Below the pieces are notes generated by a model that did not search any database, was not told the origin of the DNA, and saw only the letters and a list, made by a program, of their open reading frames with translations. A DNA stretch of 64,000 bases from NCBI GenBank assembly GCA_039105265.1, contig JAPFFF010000003.1, forward strand, positions 5,332,001 to 5,396,000, given 5' to 3'. The position numbers and the translations under genes are program-made. Position 1 is the first letter of the stretch. Every line of letters begins with the position of its first letter. This document shows, piece after piece, positions 31,893 to 45,100 of the stretch. Source of the stretch: Tritrichomonas musculus (Eukaryota > Parabasalia > Tritrichomonadida > Tritrichomonadidae).

Positions 31893-32040
31893 CAAACTAT
31901 TGTGTTGTTAAATAAAATCTAATTTTGCTAAAGAAAAAATCGAATATCGACCAAATAGTTGATTTTTCTCTATTTTGATCATAAAAATTTTGTCAAACTT
32001 TTTGTGATGGTAAAATTTTCAGACAAATTTGTCATTTCAA

Positions 32041-32256
32041 ATGAGTGGTGGAAAGAGACCAGGCAAAGGGCATCCTCCAAAAAGTCATGGTGTACCTGAA
32101 GAATATGGTGATTACGGCGAAGGTTTTGATCCCTCAATGAATCCTTACACAAATATGGATATCGATTTTAATATTCGTCAATCCAAACCAACTCCTATAC
32201 AAGAAATAATTCCTTTTTATGATGTAGATTATGGTAGCCCTCAAGGCAAAAAGTGA
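32041..32256 (+). CDS. Small 71-residue protein, unknown
   Basis: The frame opens with a TTG at 32029, but the first ATG is at 32041, giving 71 residues. A TCATTTCAA initiator-like sequence ends directly before this ATG, which supports transcription and a very short leader. The protein is hydrophilic, with a Gly/Lys/Pro-rich start (GGKRPGKGHPPKSHG), an acidic aromatic middle (EEYGDYGEGFD) and no membrane segment. It is likely disordered. Composition is clearly coding-like compared with flanking DNA. No family is recognised. Confidence 0.6.
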   Translation: MSGGKRPGKGHPPKSHGVPEEYGDYGEGFDPSMNPYTNMDIDFNIRQSKPTPIQEIIPFYDVDYGSPQGKK

Positions 32257-32459
32257 TTATTTATGATAAAATATATTTTTTTAAAATTATTTACTTTTTA
32301 ACTATTATTATGAAAACAAATAAAAGAATGACAGAAAAAATAGCAAGATAAAAAATATTTACATCAAATTTCTTATATTTCTTAAGAACAAAAATTAATT
32401 ATATTTATTAATTATAATATGAAATTAACAGATCACGTAATATTGAATAATTTTATATT

Positions 32460-34481
32460 TTATTGTTGAGGTGCTAATTTTACAACATCGCCATCTTCAA
32501 CAGTTAAAAACTTATTTTCAATATATACATGAATCATCTTTTCAAATTGATCATATCTTCTATCAAATTTAGGCCATCTACAAAACTTCTTCAAAATATC
32601 ATAAAGAACTGGTAGTGTGACGATCTCTTTAGATCTGTTTTGTAGAATGCTGAGCACAAATCTTTGGAACATTTTGGCATCACGATGATCAGGCTCTTCT
32701 TCCTCTTCTTCTTCCTCTTCTTTATTATCATCAACTACTTCTGGTGATTCGTAAGCAACTGCAGTTAAAATGGGCTTCTTATTGACCATTCTGCATTTAT
32801 TTCCTTCTTTAACAAAAATGTTCGATGAAATCCAGAAAGTTAAAGCTGTTTCTGCTGCATTTCGAGAGACTTCTAGTTGATTGCAAATCAGATCAACGTC
32901 AATTTGCTTATGTTCATTCATTAACAAGGCAACAGAAGCGCAAATCGGTGGAACTGTCATTTGCATTGTTTCTCCTTCATCAAATTCAAGCTCAATTTCA
33001 ACACAACCGGCTGAATTTAGCCATTTCAATTTTCTTGGATGCTTTAATTTCTCAAATTCTTCAGTATAACGTTGTATTTCTTGTTCAACTTCAGATGGAA
33101 GCTTCAAAAAGTCATTCGTCATTGATGGCCAATAAAGATTAGAAACAATTAATGGTTGTACAGTTGAGCAATGGAAAGTTGATGCAAGTCGCTTCGAGTC
33201 TGCAACATCTCGAAGAATAACTTCACAATATAAGAAGCTTTGACTTCCAAATCTCCATTTAAGAAGTTCAATTGCACGAACTTCATTATCAAAAGTAAAT
33301 CCAGGTGACGTTTCAATTCGTTTTGCAATTTCTTTTTCTAGTTGAGTTACAAATGATTTAATAGATCCATAGACATTTAATAATAGAGCGAGTGCATCGG
33401 AGTCTGATGCATCGCGAACAAGAGATTGAAGATCACGTATATGTGAATGCATCGGTTCTGGTGACCATGCAAAGTCGAGTTCTTTTTGAGCATCGGCATC
33501 TCGAAGAACATCATCATCGTTAGGTTTTTGAGCTGAAATTCCTGTTGCAACAAGTGATTCATCTTCAAGAATCCTATCAACAATGGTATCGAGAAGATCA
33601 GCTCTAGTTGTTAAATACTTTTGGATTGGTGGTGAAACAGCACGAGTAAGACCACCACTTTCATCAACAATATTAAGAGCTTGAATTGCATTGATATATT
33701 GAGTAACTATATCTGATGTTGCTGCACCAAGATGAAGAAGTCTATTTGTGAAAATTCTTACAGCTGTTTCAGAAACTTCATGGTGAAGATTCGTTCTTGA
33801 ACAACTTTTTTGAAGATCTAAAAGTGCTGGCTTTGAATCAGGGAAAGAAGTAACAATTTCAAAAATCATATTTGAACGAGTTTTAACAACACATTTATAA
33901 ATTGCGTCTTTAAGATTATGACGCTCTTTTGTGATATCTGGAAATCGATTTTGAAAAGTAGCAATTAACATTGATAACTTGTCGAAAGCTGCATCTAGAG
34001 CAGATTCCTCGAAAGATTCCATAAATTCCTCAACGGTTTTTAAACATTCTAAGCGTATTCTATCAACAACAATAGAACGTAAATGCGATGATAAACCACA
34101 AAAAGTAAACGCGTCATAAGTATCTCTGTTCAAATTCATTAAAGCATCAAGATCGCATGATTGAACGCCACTAAGTCCATTTGGAAAATGTAAAAGTAAA
34201 ATCGAAAGGATTAGCGTTTGGATTTCTTCATCAAGCTTTGGATTAAATTGAACAACTGTATTTCGAAAATCTTTTAATTCACGCATATATTCGCCTGCTA
34301 TTTCTGATATATTTTTTCCTCCATGAGATTTATTGATTACAGAAATACAAAAATGTCGGATAGAAGTAAGTATTAATTTAGCAACTAAATTTTGATTTTC
34401 AATCGGTATTGAGTTTGAAGTTAAAGCTGCTTGAAGTTGAGAAGTATTTAAATTCATGATACAGTCCATTAAAGCCATCAT
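32460..34481 (-). CDS. APC2: Anaphase-promoting complex subunit 2 (cullin-like)
   Basis: 673 residues from ATG 34481 (a second ATG follows at once). The N-terminal ~330 residues are helical cullin repeats. The cullin-homology region begins around 370, with the distinctive APC2 stretch LIVSNLYWPSM...LPSEVEQEIQRYTEEFEKLKHPRKLKWL. A winged-helix region then carries MTVPPICASVALLMNE. An acidic run (eight Glu) precedes the C-terminal WHB domain (FQRFVLSILQNRSKEIVTL). APC2 pairs with the RING subunit APC11 to form the catalytic core of the APC/C ubiquitin ligase, which drives mitotic exit. The gene is complete and slightly shorter than animal homologues. Confidence 0.9.
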   Translation of the reverse strand: MMALMDCIMNLNTSQLQAALTSNSIPIENQNLVAKLILTSIRHFCISVINKSHGGKNISEIAGEYMRELKDFRNTVVQFNPKLDEEIQTLILSILLLHFPNGLSGVQSCDLDALMNLNRDTYDAFTFCGLSSHLRSIVVDRIRLECLKTVEEFMESFEESALDAAFDKLSMLIATFQNRFPDITKERHNLKDAIYKCVVKTRSNMIFEIVTSFPDSKPALLDLQKSCSRTNLHHEVSETAVRIFTNRLLHLGAATSDIVTQYINAIQALNIVDESGGLTRAVSPPIQKYLTTRADLLDTIVDRILEDESLVATGISAQKPNDDDVLRDADAQKELDFAWSPEPMHSHIRDLQSLVRDASDSDALALLLNVYGSIKSFVTQLEKEIAKRIETSPGFTFDNEVRAIELLKWRFGSQSFLYCEVILRDVADSKRLASTFHCSTVQPLIVSNLYWPSMTNDFLKLPSEVEQEIQRYTEEFEKLKHPRKLKWLNSAGCVEIELEFDEGETMQMTVPPICASVALLMNEHKQIDVDLICNQLEVSRNAAETALTFWISSNIFVKEGNKCRMVNKKPILTAVAYESPEVVDDNKEEEEEEEEEPDHRDAKMFQRFVLSILQNRSKEIVTLPVLYDILKKFCRWPKFDRRYDQFEKMIHVYIENKFLTVEDGDVVKLAPQQ

Positions 34482-34590
34482 TTTGTTTAATTTTAAAACG
34501 TCATTCTCTCAAATTTTTAATGTTTTTATCAAAAGTTGAAATGCTTTTTTATTTTTTCTCAAAATCAAATAATCATTATATTTTTATGAA
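34482..34590. promoter_or_regulatory. Short divergent promoter between APC2 and chromo-shadow-like gene
   Basis: Only 109 bp separate the two ATGs, so promoter elements must be shared or interleaved. A TCATTA initiator-like site lies about 20 bases before the plus-strand ATG. The minus side has no TCA-Y-W site close by. Confidence 0.45.
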
Positions 34591-35760
34591 ATGAATGAAA
34601 AACAAAACGAACATTTTTCAGGCGACTCTAACAAAAATCAACAATATGAATTAGAAGTTACTATAACGCCGACAAATTACAGTCATAACTCATCACAAGA
34701 AAACCGTCCGCCCGAAACTCTTAATAATTATTCTCAACAAAATATGGCGGCAAATATTCAGTATCAGCAAAACACTCCGAAACCATTAAATAATAATAAT
34801 TCAATTCAAAATCAACATACTTCTGTAAATAATTCTAATTTTAACAATTTAAAAGCGCTTTTTGAAAATAATCCTCAGCTTTCTTCGATTATTAAGAATC
34901 CAAGTTTCTTTTCAATGATTAAATCATTTCAAGAATCCATTTCAGCTAGTCAAAACAATCAAAATTCCACAAAACCTTTTCTTCCAACAGTTAAATCAAT
35001 ATCACAAACCCAAAGCACTCAAAACTCAAAAAACAATGATGCAACCACACCAAATCCACCATTAAAAGCATTATCTCAGCCGCCGCTTTCAGCTTACCAA
35101 GCAACTCCATCTTTAAATATAACTCAAGGAGTAAACCAGAATATAAGTAAACCATATACTCCACCGCAGCAAGTCAATTTTTCGGTAAATGTTCAGCCTA
35201 ATTATTATAATCCAAATTGTACAATAAATGGTTATAGAATTAATAGTAACAATGTAGTAGAATATCAAATTAATTCGTCATCAGAACCATCTTCTTTTTC
35301 ATACTGTCCTTCAACTCAAATAACAAGCTTTGAAGCTATTAGACGATTTTGGCTAAAAAATAACGGATATGATGAAAAAACGCCGCGCAAGCCAATAAAC
35401 AAACCTAAAAAGAAGAAAAAGCGTTTTTTGGATTATTCATCGAATTCTCCGTCACCAACAGGCTCGCCTTCACTTTCCTCTTTATCATCAAATACTGATG
35501 AAAAACCAAAAAATGATTCAAATTCTTCCAAAATATCAAAAGCATTGATTGCAAACCTTCCTCCATTACTTTCGATTGATAAAGAGCCAAATGTCAAGAT
35601 ATTAGGTATTGTTCAACGGAATCCAATCATTAAAATTGCGATTCGAAGAGAGGGATCTGATAATGTTGAAATTATACCAACTGCAGAGGCTAGGAAATCT
35701 TTTCCTATGCAACTCTCTAAATTTTATGAGCAGTTCATTACATTCACTGATTATGAGTGA
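34591..35760 (+). CDS. Low-complexity nuclear protein with C-terminal chromo-shadow-like domain
   Basis: 389 residues from ATG 34591. Residues 1-215 are Asn/Gln/Ser/Pro-rich and likely disordered. Residues ~225-260 (NGYRINSNNVVEYQI...ITSFEAIRRFW) have the spacing of a degenerate chromodomain, which is tentative. A basic stretch KPINKPKKKKKR at ~268-279 is a nuclear localisation signal candidate. The last ~60 residues (VKILGIVQRNPIIKIAIR, VEIIPTAEARKSFP, LSKFYEQFITF) match the pattern of a chromo shadow domain, including the A-x-E-A-x-x-x-x-P block and the final F-Y-E helix. Chromo shadow domains dimerise and bind PxVxL peptides in HP1 proteins. An HP1-like heterochromatin role is inferred. 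Confidence 0.55.
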   Translation: MNEKQNEHFSGDSNKNQQYELEVTITPTNYSHNSSQENRPPETLNNYSQQNMAANIQYQQNTPKPLNNNNSIQNQHTSVNNSNFNNLKALFENNPQLSSIIKNPSFFSMIKSFQESISASQNNQNSTKPFLPTVKSISQTQSTQNSKNNDATTPNPPLKALSQPPLSAYQATPSLNITQGVNQNISKPYTPPQQVNFSVNVQPNYYNPNCTINGYRINSNNVVEYQINSSSEPSSFSYCPSTQITSFEAIRRFWLKNNGYDEKTPRKPINKPKKKKKRFLDYSSNSPSPTGSPSLSSLSSNTDEKPKNDSNSSKISKALIANLPPLLSIDKEPNVKILGIVQRNPIIKIAIRREGSDNVEIIPTAEARKSFPMQLSKFYEQFITFTDYE

Positions 35761-36113
35761 ATATGAACAAAAGAAACTTTTTCCGCACCTTTTCATGATT
35801 AATTTGTTTTTATTTTGCTGTTATGATTATATATATATATATATTATATTTAAAAATATTGTTATTAATAATATTAAAAAAGTATACTAAAAATTTTGTT
35901 TTACTGGATTTTTTTTGTTAAAAGATTTGCATGATTATAGAATAATTAAAAAAAAAAAAAAAAAAGATGGTAACAAATCAATATTGAAAGTTATCATATT
36001 TAATCTATAAATAATAATAAATAAAAGAAATAATATTAATACAAGCAGGAATTAACTACTCGTGTTAATAAAAGATGTGCTTTTTCACTTTTCAATATCA
36101 GGTACTTTTTAAT
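35761..36113. other. Convergent intergenic region
   Basis: 353 bp lie between the 3' ends of the chromo-shadow-like gene and VPS13. It contains an AT dinucleotide run near 35830-35846 and an A run at 35949-35965. No gene is supported. Confidence 0.5.
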
Positions 36114-39100
36114 TTAAAGAAGCAATGATTCTTCAAATTGGCGATTCATTCTAAGTAAAGAACACAAAAAGTTTAAACATATTTGGGATTCTATTGTAAA
36201 TGAAACTTTTTTACCATTTGTTAATTTCAACACTAAATTGGTATTTGTTTTATCAATGTGAACATCTTGAATAGTGTTGAATTTGATAGATCCGATGAAT
36301 GCATTGAGGTCTTCATCAAACAAGTAAAGTGAATTTTCTGTCATTAAAATGTAGCACTTTTTATTTTCATGTATAGTAGGGCAGATTTCTTTCACTTTTT
36401 CATTCAAACCTCCGCTCTTAAATATAATACTTTGGGCACGAGCAATTGCCGGGTTGAAATGGGATATCTTTGCACCTGCATAAGGTCTTGTTTCTCTAAC
36501 TCGTTTACAATGCGCCATTACATCAACATTTTTTAATGGATCGTTTAATTCTTTTGTTAAAACACCAGCAACTCCTCTTCCATAGCCAAAACCAGGCATA
36601 GTCTTCATTTTGAGACCAGTTTGTTCAATTGCATCATTTTTGGCTTTTTGTAAAGCAAGTAATTTCTTTATAATCAGCTTTCTTCTTTTATTGTAATCGA
36701 TTTGGTTATTTGTATTGGTATCAAGTAAAGACATACTATCATCATTGATCATTGAAAATTTTGGTACAGTAAACTGAATAAAAGGTGAAGCTTCAATAGA
36801 GTTCTTATTGATTTTTTTCAATAGTGATGAAAGAGCTTCATATGAAAAGCAGCTGCTGAGCTCATCATCATCAATTCTATTATCATATTCGGAAAGATTC
36901 CAAAAAGATGAGTTTTCTGATAAATTTTCAGATGAATCTGAAGAGTCATCGTCTTTTGTTGAAGCATTTATGAGTTCAGAAGAATGAACCTTATTTTTGA
37001 CAATTGAATTTAATGAAATCTCACTTGTCATGTCGCTAGTCGTTGAAATGTCAAGTGATGATGCTATAGCTGATGCAATTCCAAGTCCTCTGAGTATTTT
37101 TCCTGCACTTCCAAGCATCCGTAGAATTTCTTTGAAAACAGCTGTTTTGTAATCGCCGGTAAGTTTTGTTGCAATTGATCCTAGTCTATCTGTCAAATGA
37201 GAAATAATTATTCCTGGAAGAAGTATTTTTCCTGAATTGATACCTGGAATAAACTTTAAAACGCCTGGAACTTTGCCTACCATTGGTGGCCGTGACGTCT
37301 TTCTGTGATAACGTAATACAATATAAGTTGGAGTAATTTCAAACCATCTTAATGTTATTAATCCATCATTTGAATTACCATTTTCTAACGAATTCAAATT
37401 TGATGGCAAAATTGACGGCTTTTTTGGTCGGATTGAATGAATAGTTTTTAAGTCCAATGATGTACCTAAATTGATCCAATCAGAAATAAATGAGCAATCA
37501 GCATCGATATCAATTCTTTGCATATTTATTGCGAGGTAATCAAAAGATGTAAATAATTTCGAATCAATTGGGCAGAGGCATTCAACTGATAAGTATGGTT
37601 TAGTATCGGTAAAATATCCGTAAACGATTGTTGGATGAGGTGCAAGTGGATTTTGGTCATCAATTTGAAGAGATTTAAGTTTTAATGAAACTGCTAAATA
37701 TTCGTTATTAAAAGTGAATTTTGTTTTTAGATGAGAAAGATAAACCAAAGCAATTTCTCTTGTTTGCAAATCAATCAATGATGCAGCAATTCCATAAATA
37801 CTTGATTCAAATACAAATCTATACTTTTCTTGATGTTCTTCTTCTTCTTGTGATATTATCACAATTTTATTTCCATTTTTATTATGTTTAACCTGAACAT
37901 ATACTGGCCTATCTTTATATTTTCTTTTCATTTCCACCCTTTCTGTGTCTTCAACCAAAGAAATTCGATAAACATTCCTCAATCCAAATGATAATGTAAC
38001 TGATGGATAGAAAAATGGCTCATCGAACGCGAAAATCGACGTTGAATGTGGTAATATTTCAAATGGAGTCAAGAAAACAATTTGAAATGCCATCACAGAT
38101 ATATCAAGTTGATTATTAATAATAATCGGAGTCGGAAAAGTGATATCTTTGAACTCTACATGAATTCCAGTTCCGATATCAGTTACTTGCAACTCGATTA
38201 GAATGCAATTTTTCTGATTTTGGACTTTAAAAACGGTTTTTTGCTGTTCAAGAAGGCTTAAACAAGGTGTTGTGCTATAACCGTCAATTGATATTGAAAA
38301 AGTTCCGTTTTTTGGGATATACGGGACCATTATTTCTGACTTTGCAGGGAACTTTAAAGGGGACCCGAATTTATGACATAAGGTCGCTGAACCGTTAATT
38401 AATGAGACCATACTTTGACCTGATATTTCGGTCGGAATGTCGTGAATTGGCGTCAAGACAAAATCAACATCCAAACGGTTACTAACCGTTATTAAAGGTG
38501 AAAATGTTAAGATCAAAGTTCGGTTATGGTTGGACGTGTTGTAACGTATGGGAACAAAAAGATCCTTGCCATCCAAGCTTGGCAAAAATAACGTGTCATG
38601 GCCCGTTGATAAACAGTCGAACGGTTTTGACCTGTTCTTTGAATTTCCGCGTGCAAAAACGGTTACCATGCAAGTGTCGCTTGACGAATGGTCGGTGAAA
38701 GTTGGAGGACACCAAAACCGCTTTGAATTAGGCAAAACCTCCATTGATGGCGAATAATTATTATTATTGTTATTGATGTTACTTTTTGAGGAGATGTCGT
38801 TTATGTTTTGAATGCTGCTATCGTTCCTATTTGAATTGTCATTATTGTTGTTGTTGCTGTTTGAGCTCTTGTGCTGGCATTCGAAGTCTAGGACATACAT
38901 TGTCATGTTGTATATGACGATAGGCATGTAAAGTGTGATCGTTGTCTGTGAAATCTCCTTCTCAAAGCTGAAGTCAATCAAGCATTTCTCCCTGAGACGT
39001 ACTTCGGGGTTAAATACGTTAATAACCGCTGTATTTTTGTAGTCAATTTTAGCGGTTGATTTATTTTTGAGGAAAATTTGGTCAGAAAGGCTCAAAAACG

Positions 39101-42100
39101 CTGAAAAAGTTTCATTCTCAATATTGTAAAAGTCAATAATTTCACCTCTCTTGATCGGCATTATTTCATTCATGTCTGTCTTGCAGAAGAGGGTGTAAGG
39201 CAGCAAGTTCTTGAGGAGATATTGTGAGCTAATTGATATGACTCTAACCGCTTTTTTTGTATCGTTGTAAACGGTTTTGACACATTGAATAGTTTTTCTT
39301 TCGTCACACATAATTGTGAAGATTGCCGTTGACTTGTCAAGCAACGATAGCTTGATTGGACTGTGCTTCAAATTGTTCGGAGCATTCTTCATTAAAAGCA
39401 GGACGGTTATTTCCTTCTCAAAAATTAATGGTTGCCTTTTGTGTGGCTCGATCGAACACACGAAATGGTACTTCTTGCTGAGTGAGTCGTATGAGAACAT
39501 TTTCAAATCAAAATTCAAGTTATTTTCAACCTGAAAAGTTCTCTCAAAACTGATCATCAAACCGCCCTTATAAGGCTCCTTAACCACCAGTATCGTCCTA
39601 CTCAAATATGTCGGGTAATTGAACGAATTCGGTACAATCGAATAGTCCAAATCATCAATTGAAAACTTGATCGTTGTGGTCAAATTTACACCAAATAACG
39701 GAATGTAACAATCATGACCAAGCGACAATTGGGTGTCGCCTATCGTAAAAGCGACAAATGAGCCAAGCTTGTTGCAAAGCCACATTGACGGTAATTGTGA
39801 GTATTTTAACGTCTTTTGGTTCTTGACGCTTTCTTTGATTTCGTCAACCATGTCCTTCATCTTCAAGATCGCGCTGAGCGGAAGGTTGATGTTTATGTTG
39901 CTTAGTACGTTAACTCCAAATGTCATTTGTTCTTCTGTCAAATTTGCGCAGAGTTGCAAATTGAATGGTTCGATAATTAAGTCGAAATTTCCGGTTAGCT
40001 CATTGAAATATTCAATGTAGGGCTGAATGTCAATTTCAACCGGCGGTTTCTCTGAAATTTGACGAGAGGATGTCTTTTTGACTTTGAACAAAATCGGCGG
40101 AACGACAACCTGAAATATCGGTATGATTTGTGAGCATGAGCGGTTATCCTTACAAAGAACATAAGTCATGTTTGCCGATATGATTTCAATGTTTGAAATA
40201 CGAACATCGAAAATGTCAAATTGTGTCTCTTCAACTGTGAAAATGAGAGAGTTCATTGCTTTCGTTATCGATGTGCCAAACTGTGAGAACAAGAAGATGT
40301 CTGCTGCTGAGAATGCTGTGTAAATATCAAGGATGTTGGCTTTCAATGAGAACGACGAATCCTCCTCAATTTCAATTGAAAAGTGAACCGCAAAGTCAGA
40401 CAAAATTGAAGGAAAAACAGTCTTGCTAATTGTCTCATAAAAATTCAAGCTTAAAGAACTCATGTTAACTGATAAGCTCGATGAGGTGATGTTGATAAGT
40501 GAGGTGATGTGAACTTGAAGTTCATGTATGTTATCGTTCTCAAGAGTGATTGGAACTGAAATGTCAACTTTCATCAATTTCAAAATCAATGTGAATGGAA
40601 GCGCCTTTGAAAATGACTTTTCCTCCTTCTCACTAACCGTTAACGGTTTTATATTCAAAAGTGGTGATGTGAATAAAAATTTGGCCAAATTTAAAAGTAA
40701 GGTCAAATCTATGTAAAAGTCACATTCGGCCAAAATTGCATACAATTCCCCATTTTGAATGGTGATTGAAAGAAGGTCGTCTTTTGCATCCTTCTTCGTG
40801 ATGAGGGATCTTTTAACCGTTAACCGCTCGTCTTTTGAGATAGGCAGAACGGTTAGATCTTTGACTGAGGCTTCACATTTCTCGTTGTAGTTAAGTTTGA
40901 TTTTGGTGAACGTGACAGAAGCAAAAGGGTCAATGATGACAAAGTTTATCTCAATTTTTTCAATGGCACAGTCAATGTGAATGCCGATGTTCAAGAGACT
41001 GTCAATCTTGACTGCCTGCTCTTTAGGAAGGGACTCAAAATTGGCCATGCTCTTGAATATTGAGTCGGTTAACACTTGGGCAAAAAAGTGGTTGTAATTC
41101 ACTTGAATGAGGTCCATCTTGTATGAGAAAAACAGGTTCGTTAGCGGTTGTTTTTCGGTTTCTTTTTGAGGAAGCTGCGCAATTGAATCAAAGGTGATTT
41201 GTGACAGATCAAAGTCTGTGTTCTCTGAAAAAGTCAGAATTGATTCAATTTTTGAAAGGTTTACAATGAGTGTTGGATCATCTGTGTGATAAACAGTGTA
41301 CAGCAGTATGGAGCTGATCTCAATGCCGGTGATGCTATACGATGGATTGTGCATGAACTTGATTCCTGGGATCTCCAGCCGAAGTGATTTCTTAGGCTCT
41401 GGATAAACCGATACTGATAATTTATTCAAAACAAAGTCAATTCCAAAATTCAATGAACTCAATGAATTTGAATCAGAATTCAATTTTGAGTCTGAATTTG
41501 TATTTGAATCTGAATTCAATTTTGAATCTGTATTTGTATTTGAATCAGAATTCAATTTTGAATCTGAATTTGTATCGTTTTGTTGAGGTGATGTGAGGAT
41601 ACCTTTGGGTATGAATGATGTCACTTCACTTATGAGCCGTGGTAAGTGTTCGATTGGTACGTTGATCTCAATCGATGGTATTTCAGACTTCAGGAGCGTT
41701 TTGGTCATGGTGAAGTGCGTCTTGGCCAATTCAAAAATTGGGTGATCAAACAAGTCAGACGCAATTCCAACGCCATCGACGTCCAAGTCCAGGTCCAGGC
41801 TGCCGTCACGAAAAGCCAAGCAATTTGCATTTCCCAGCACGATAGAAAAGAAATTCAAGTAAACATCATTTTCAACGCTTTCAACTTTTTCAATGTTTTC
41901 CACTTTTTCTGAACTATTCACTTTTTCTATGCATTTCACTTTTTCAGTTGACAGAAAATTTATTTTTCCTGGTTCTACAGCTAATTTTATTTTTAGCGGT
42001 TGGAGCTCTGATTCGTCAGGAGGAGGTGGAATGAATCCAACGACCCAATCAACAATATTGCTTCTCAAAAAGATTTCTGCAGTTGGAACTTCGATTAGTA

Positions 42101-45100
42101 TGTCCTGATCGTTCATTGTTCCGATGTACGTGCAATGATACTCTCCGTCCATTGACAAGAACGCGTAATCATCGCCTGTGTAGAATCCGTTGCAAGTTGG
42201 CACTTTTACATCGACGGTTAAAGCGGTTGACGTTATTTTGATGTACAAAGAAACGTCTTCAACGGTTGCCCTTGCCAACGCCTGATGGTTTTCATTGATC
42301 AAGTAGCCGATACCTTTCTTTGCAAATGCATTGACCTCAATTTGGTCTTTAATTAACGGTTTTGATCCGCCAAACATCAATTTGAATATTTGAGGTGAAT
42401 AAACGTTCAACGCGTTGATATCGTCTGCGAAAAGTTCCGATTCGGCGAACTCAACGGTTACTCTTATTGGATCTGGCAAATAAATTGGAACTTGAAGGTC
42501 AACTGGTTTGAGAATGTATCGTTCATTCCGACTTATTGAGAACTTTTTCAATGATAATACAAAGCCAGATGAACTTGGATCGCTGATCGACACTGACTCA
42601 ATTTTGAAGAAGCTGTTTATGTCTTCATCGAACATTTCAAGCAAGACGTTAACGACATTCAAATTCAGTCGAGTTGAGTTTGACACGTCTTCTTGCACAA
42701 TATCAGTCAAATCCTCGCAAGAAGAGTCGCTGTGGAGCGAGCTTGTTCTTCTATTTCTGAAATGAGGGGCAAAATCGATGAGATTCCCGGATTGGTCGAT
42801 GAACGAGTCGATGCTTTGCGTCAATATTGAATCCGCGACGATGAACTTTGGTGGATCCGATTCTTTTGTCACTTTTACTTGTAAGTCAGGGGTTTCTATC
42901 GGCTCGATTTTCTTAGGTAAAAAGTCAATCAATTGGCTTGAAAAAGTCATGATCCAATTAATTGTATCAAAATTCATATAGACATGCGGTTTGTTAACTT
43001 CAGTGTCGACCAACAAAGGATCCTGATCTGTTCTTTTATCAAGTCTGATGTCAATTTTGTCAAGAATTTCAATGAATGTCTTATTAAATTGAATGATATG
43101 TAAATCATTCAAAATTAATGTCGCTTGAAATGATGACGCATAGTATTGCGCTGTTGCAGCAAGGTCAGCGATAGTTATCTTCATTTCATTGGCAATATCG
43201 TCATCATTGAGGAAAATATTCAATGCTTTCAATTTCACTTCACATCCCATTTTCGATCTTCCGGCCATCAAAACTTGCTGCGTCGAGTTCGAAATGACAT
43301 CGGAATGCATGAATGGAATCGCTAAGAGATTGCTCACTGCGAATGAAATGACGCTGTATGACTGCTCAGCAATGAAGACTTGGAGCGTTGGAAGGTCAAT
43401 TTTGGCCAAAATATTGACACCAAATTTTCCGTTGATAAGAACTAAATTAACGTTCGCTTTGATGTCATCACTGGTCAATAATGTAAATGTGTCAACCTTC
43501 ACTTTCAAATTAAATGTGGAATCAAAGTTCATCGGAATTTCAGGTGAACTTTTCGGTAATAATGATATTAAATTTTTGGCGAAGGTTATGTTCCCCATTT
43601 CGAAGGTCAAATATTTGACCTTGCTGTTATCGGATTTAAAAGGAAAATTAAATGATAATTGGTCCATTTTAATAAACATCTTATAATTTCGGAGAATTTT
43701 AAAACCTTGAAGTTGCTCGCCAATATCTAAACGAACGGTTTTGACTTTGTTTTCTGTTGTATCTATTTTGGCCTTATTTTGAACAGTGAAAAATTCTAGA
43801 ATATTATTTATTGTTTCTGTATCAAGTGTAACTTTTATAGGAGCAATGGAACAATCAATTGAAGATACATCACCTGTGGTTGGAATAATGCAGTTCAAAT
43901 GTATAAAATTTGAATCAGTAAAATTAGATGGATTTGCAGTTTTGAAAATATTTCTTGAAACATCATTTATATATGAAGTAATAGAGGTGTCTTTGAGAGA
44001 AAAATTCATATTAACTCCATCTGGTAGTGAGATTAATTTACCATCTAAATTTTGGCAATTGACAGAAACCAATGGAGATCCTTTAATATATAATAACTCT
44101 AAATTAAATGAATTAATTCGAACTGCTGCAGAAAATTGACGCATTGAAAAAACAAGTTCGGTTGATTCAAATATGCTCTTTAATTCAGAGAGATCAAAAG
44201 CTGTCATATCTGAAGAATCTTTCATTGACTCTTCTTTTACGTAAATTGCTTCAGCTAATTCACGGAGATAAATTGTTGCAGTTTTGCCAACTTTTTTCTC
44301 TAATGAGTCAAGTTTTTGCTTGGGAGAACCTAAAAGTGAAGCTGATAATTTTGAAACTTTTGCTTGTTTAAATAATTCTATGTATTTGTTCTTATTTTTG
44401 AGAATCATTAGTGCAAGATATGGTTTAAATACATATGGCTGAATTTTTACAATGGCGCATTTGTGAGCATATTTCCATGTTTCCGATAAATTATTAAATG
44501 AAATAGGACGAATACAATTAACATATTTTCTTCTTTTCAGAAATTGACTCCAAATTGTATTTAATTGTATAATTGAACGGCATTGAAGTAGATCTAAATT
44601 AATTAGTATTTTATCAATTGTTGTTTCTATTTTATTGGTAATTGTTTGGTTTTTGTCTTTTGTATGAATCATAATTGATTTGAATGTTGTTGGATTGAAA
44701 AGATATTGATGGTCTTCTTTCATAATAGCACGCATCAACGATGTAAAATCTTCAACTGCTTGGGTTGATGTTTGAAATTTAGAGTCGTCTTTAATTTGAA
44801 TTTGTCCTTTATTTGTATCGAAGTAAATCGAAAAATCTTTAATTAATAATTGTTTTCTTAAGAAAAGTGGATGCTGTATTGTTGTGATTACTTGATCTTT
44901 GTCATCAACTGTATTGATAGATATCTCTGGAGTTGATAATCCAATAACAATTGGAAGAGGATCGCACGGAAATTCGATCCTTATATGAATGTTTTTTATT
45001 AATACTTTTAAATTGTCAATAATTGATTCGAAAAACCCTTGAATTACTTTACTTTGATCGTCTTTTGAAGGTTGGCTTGTTTCTCCCTTGGTTGGAATAC

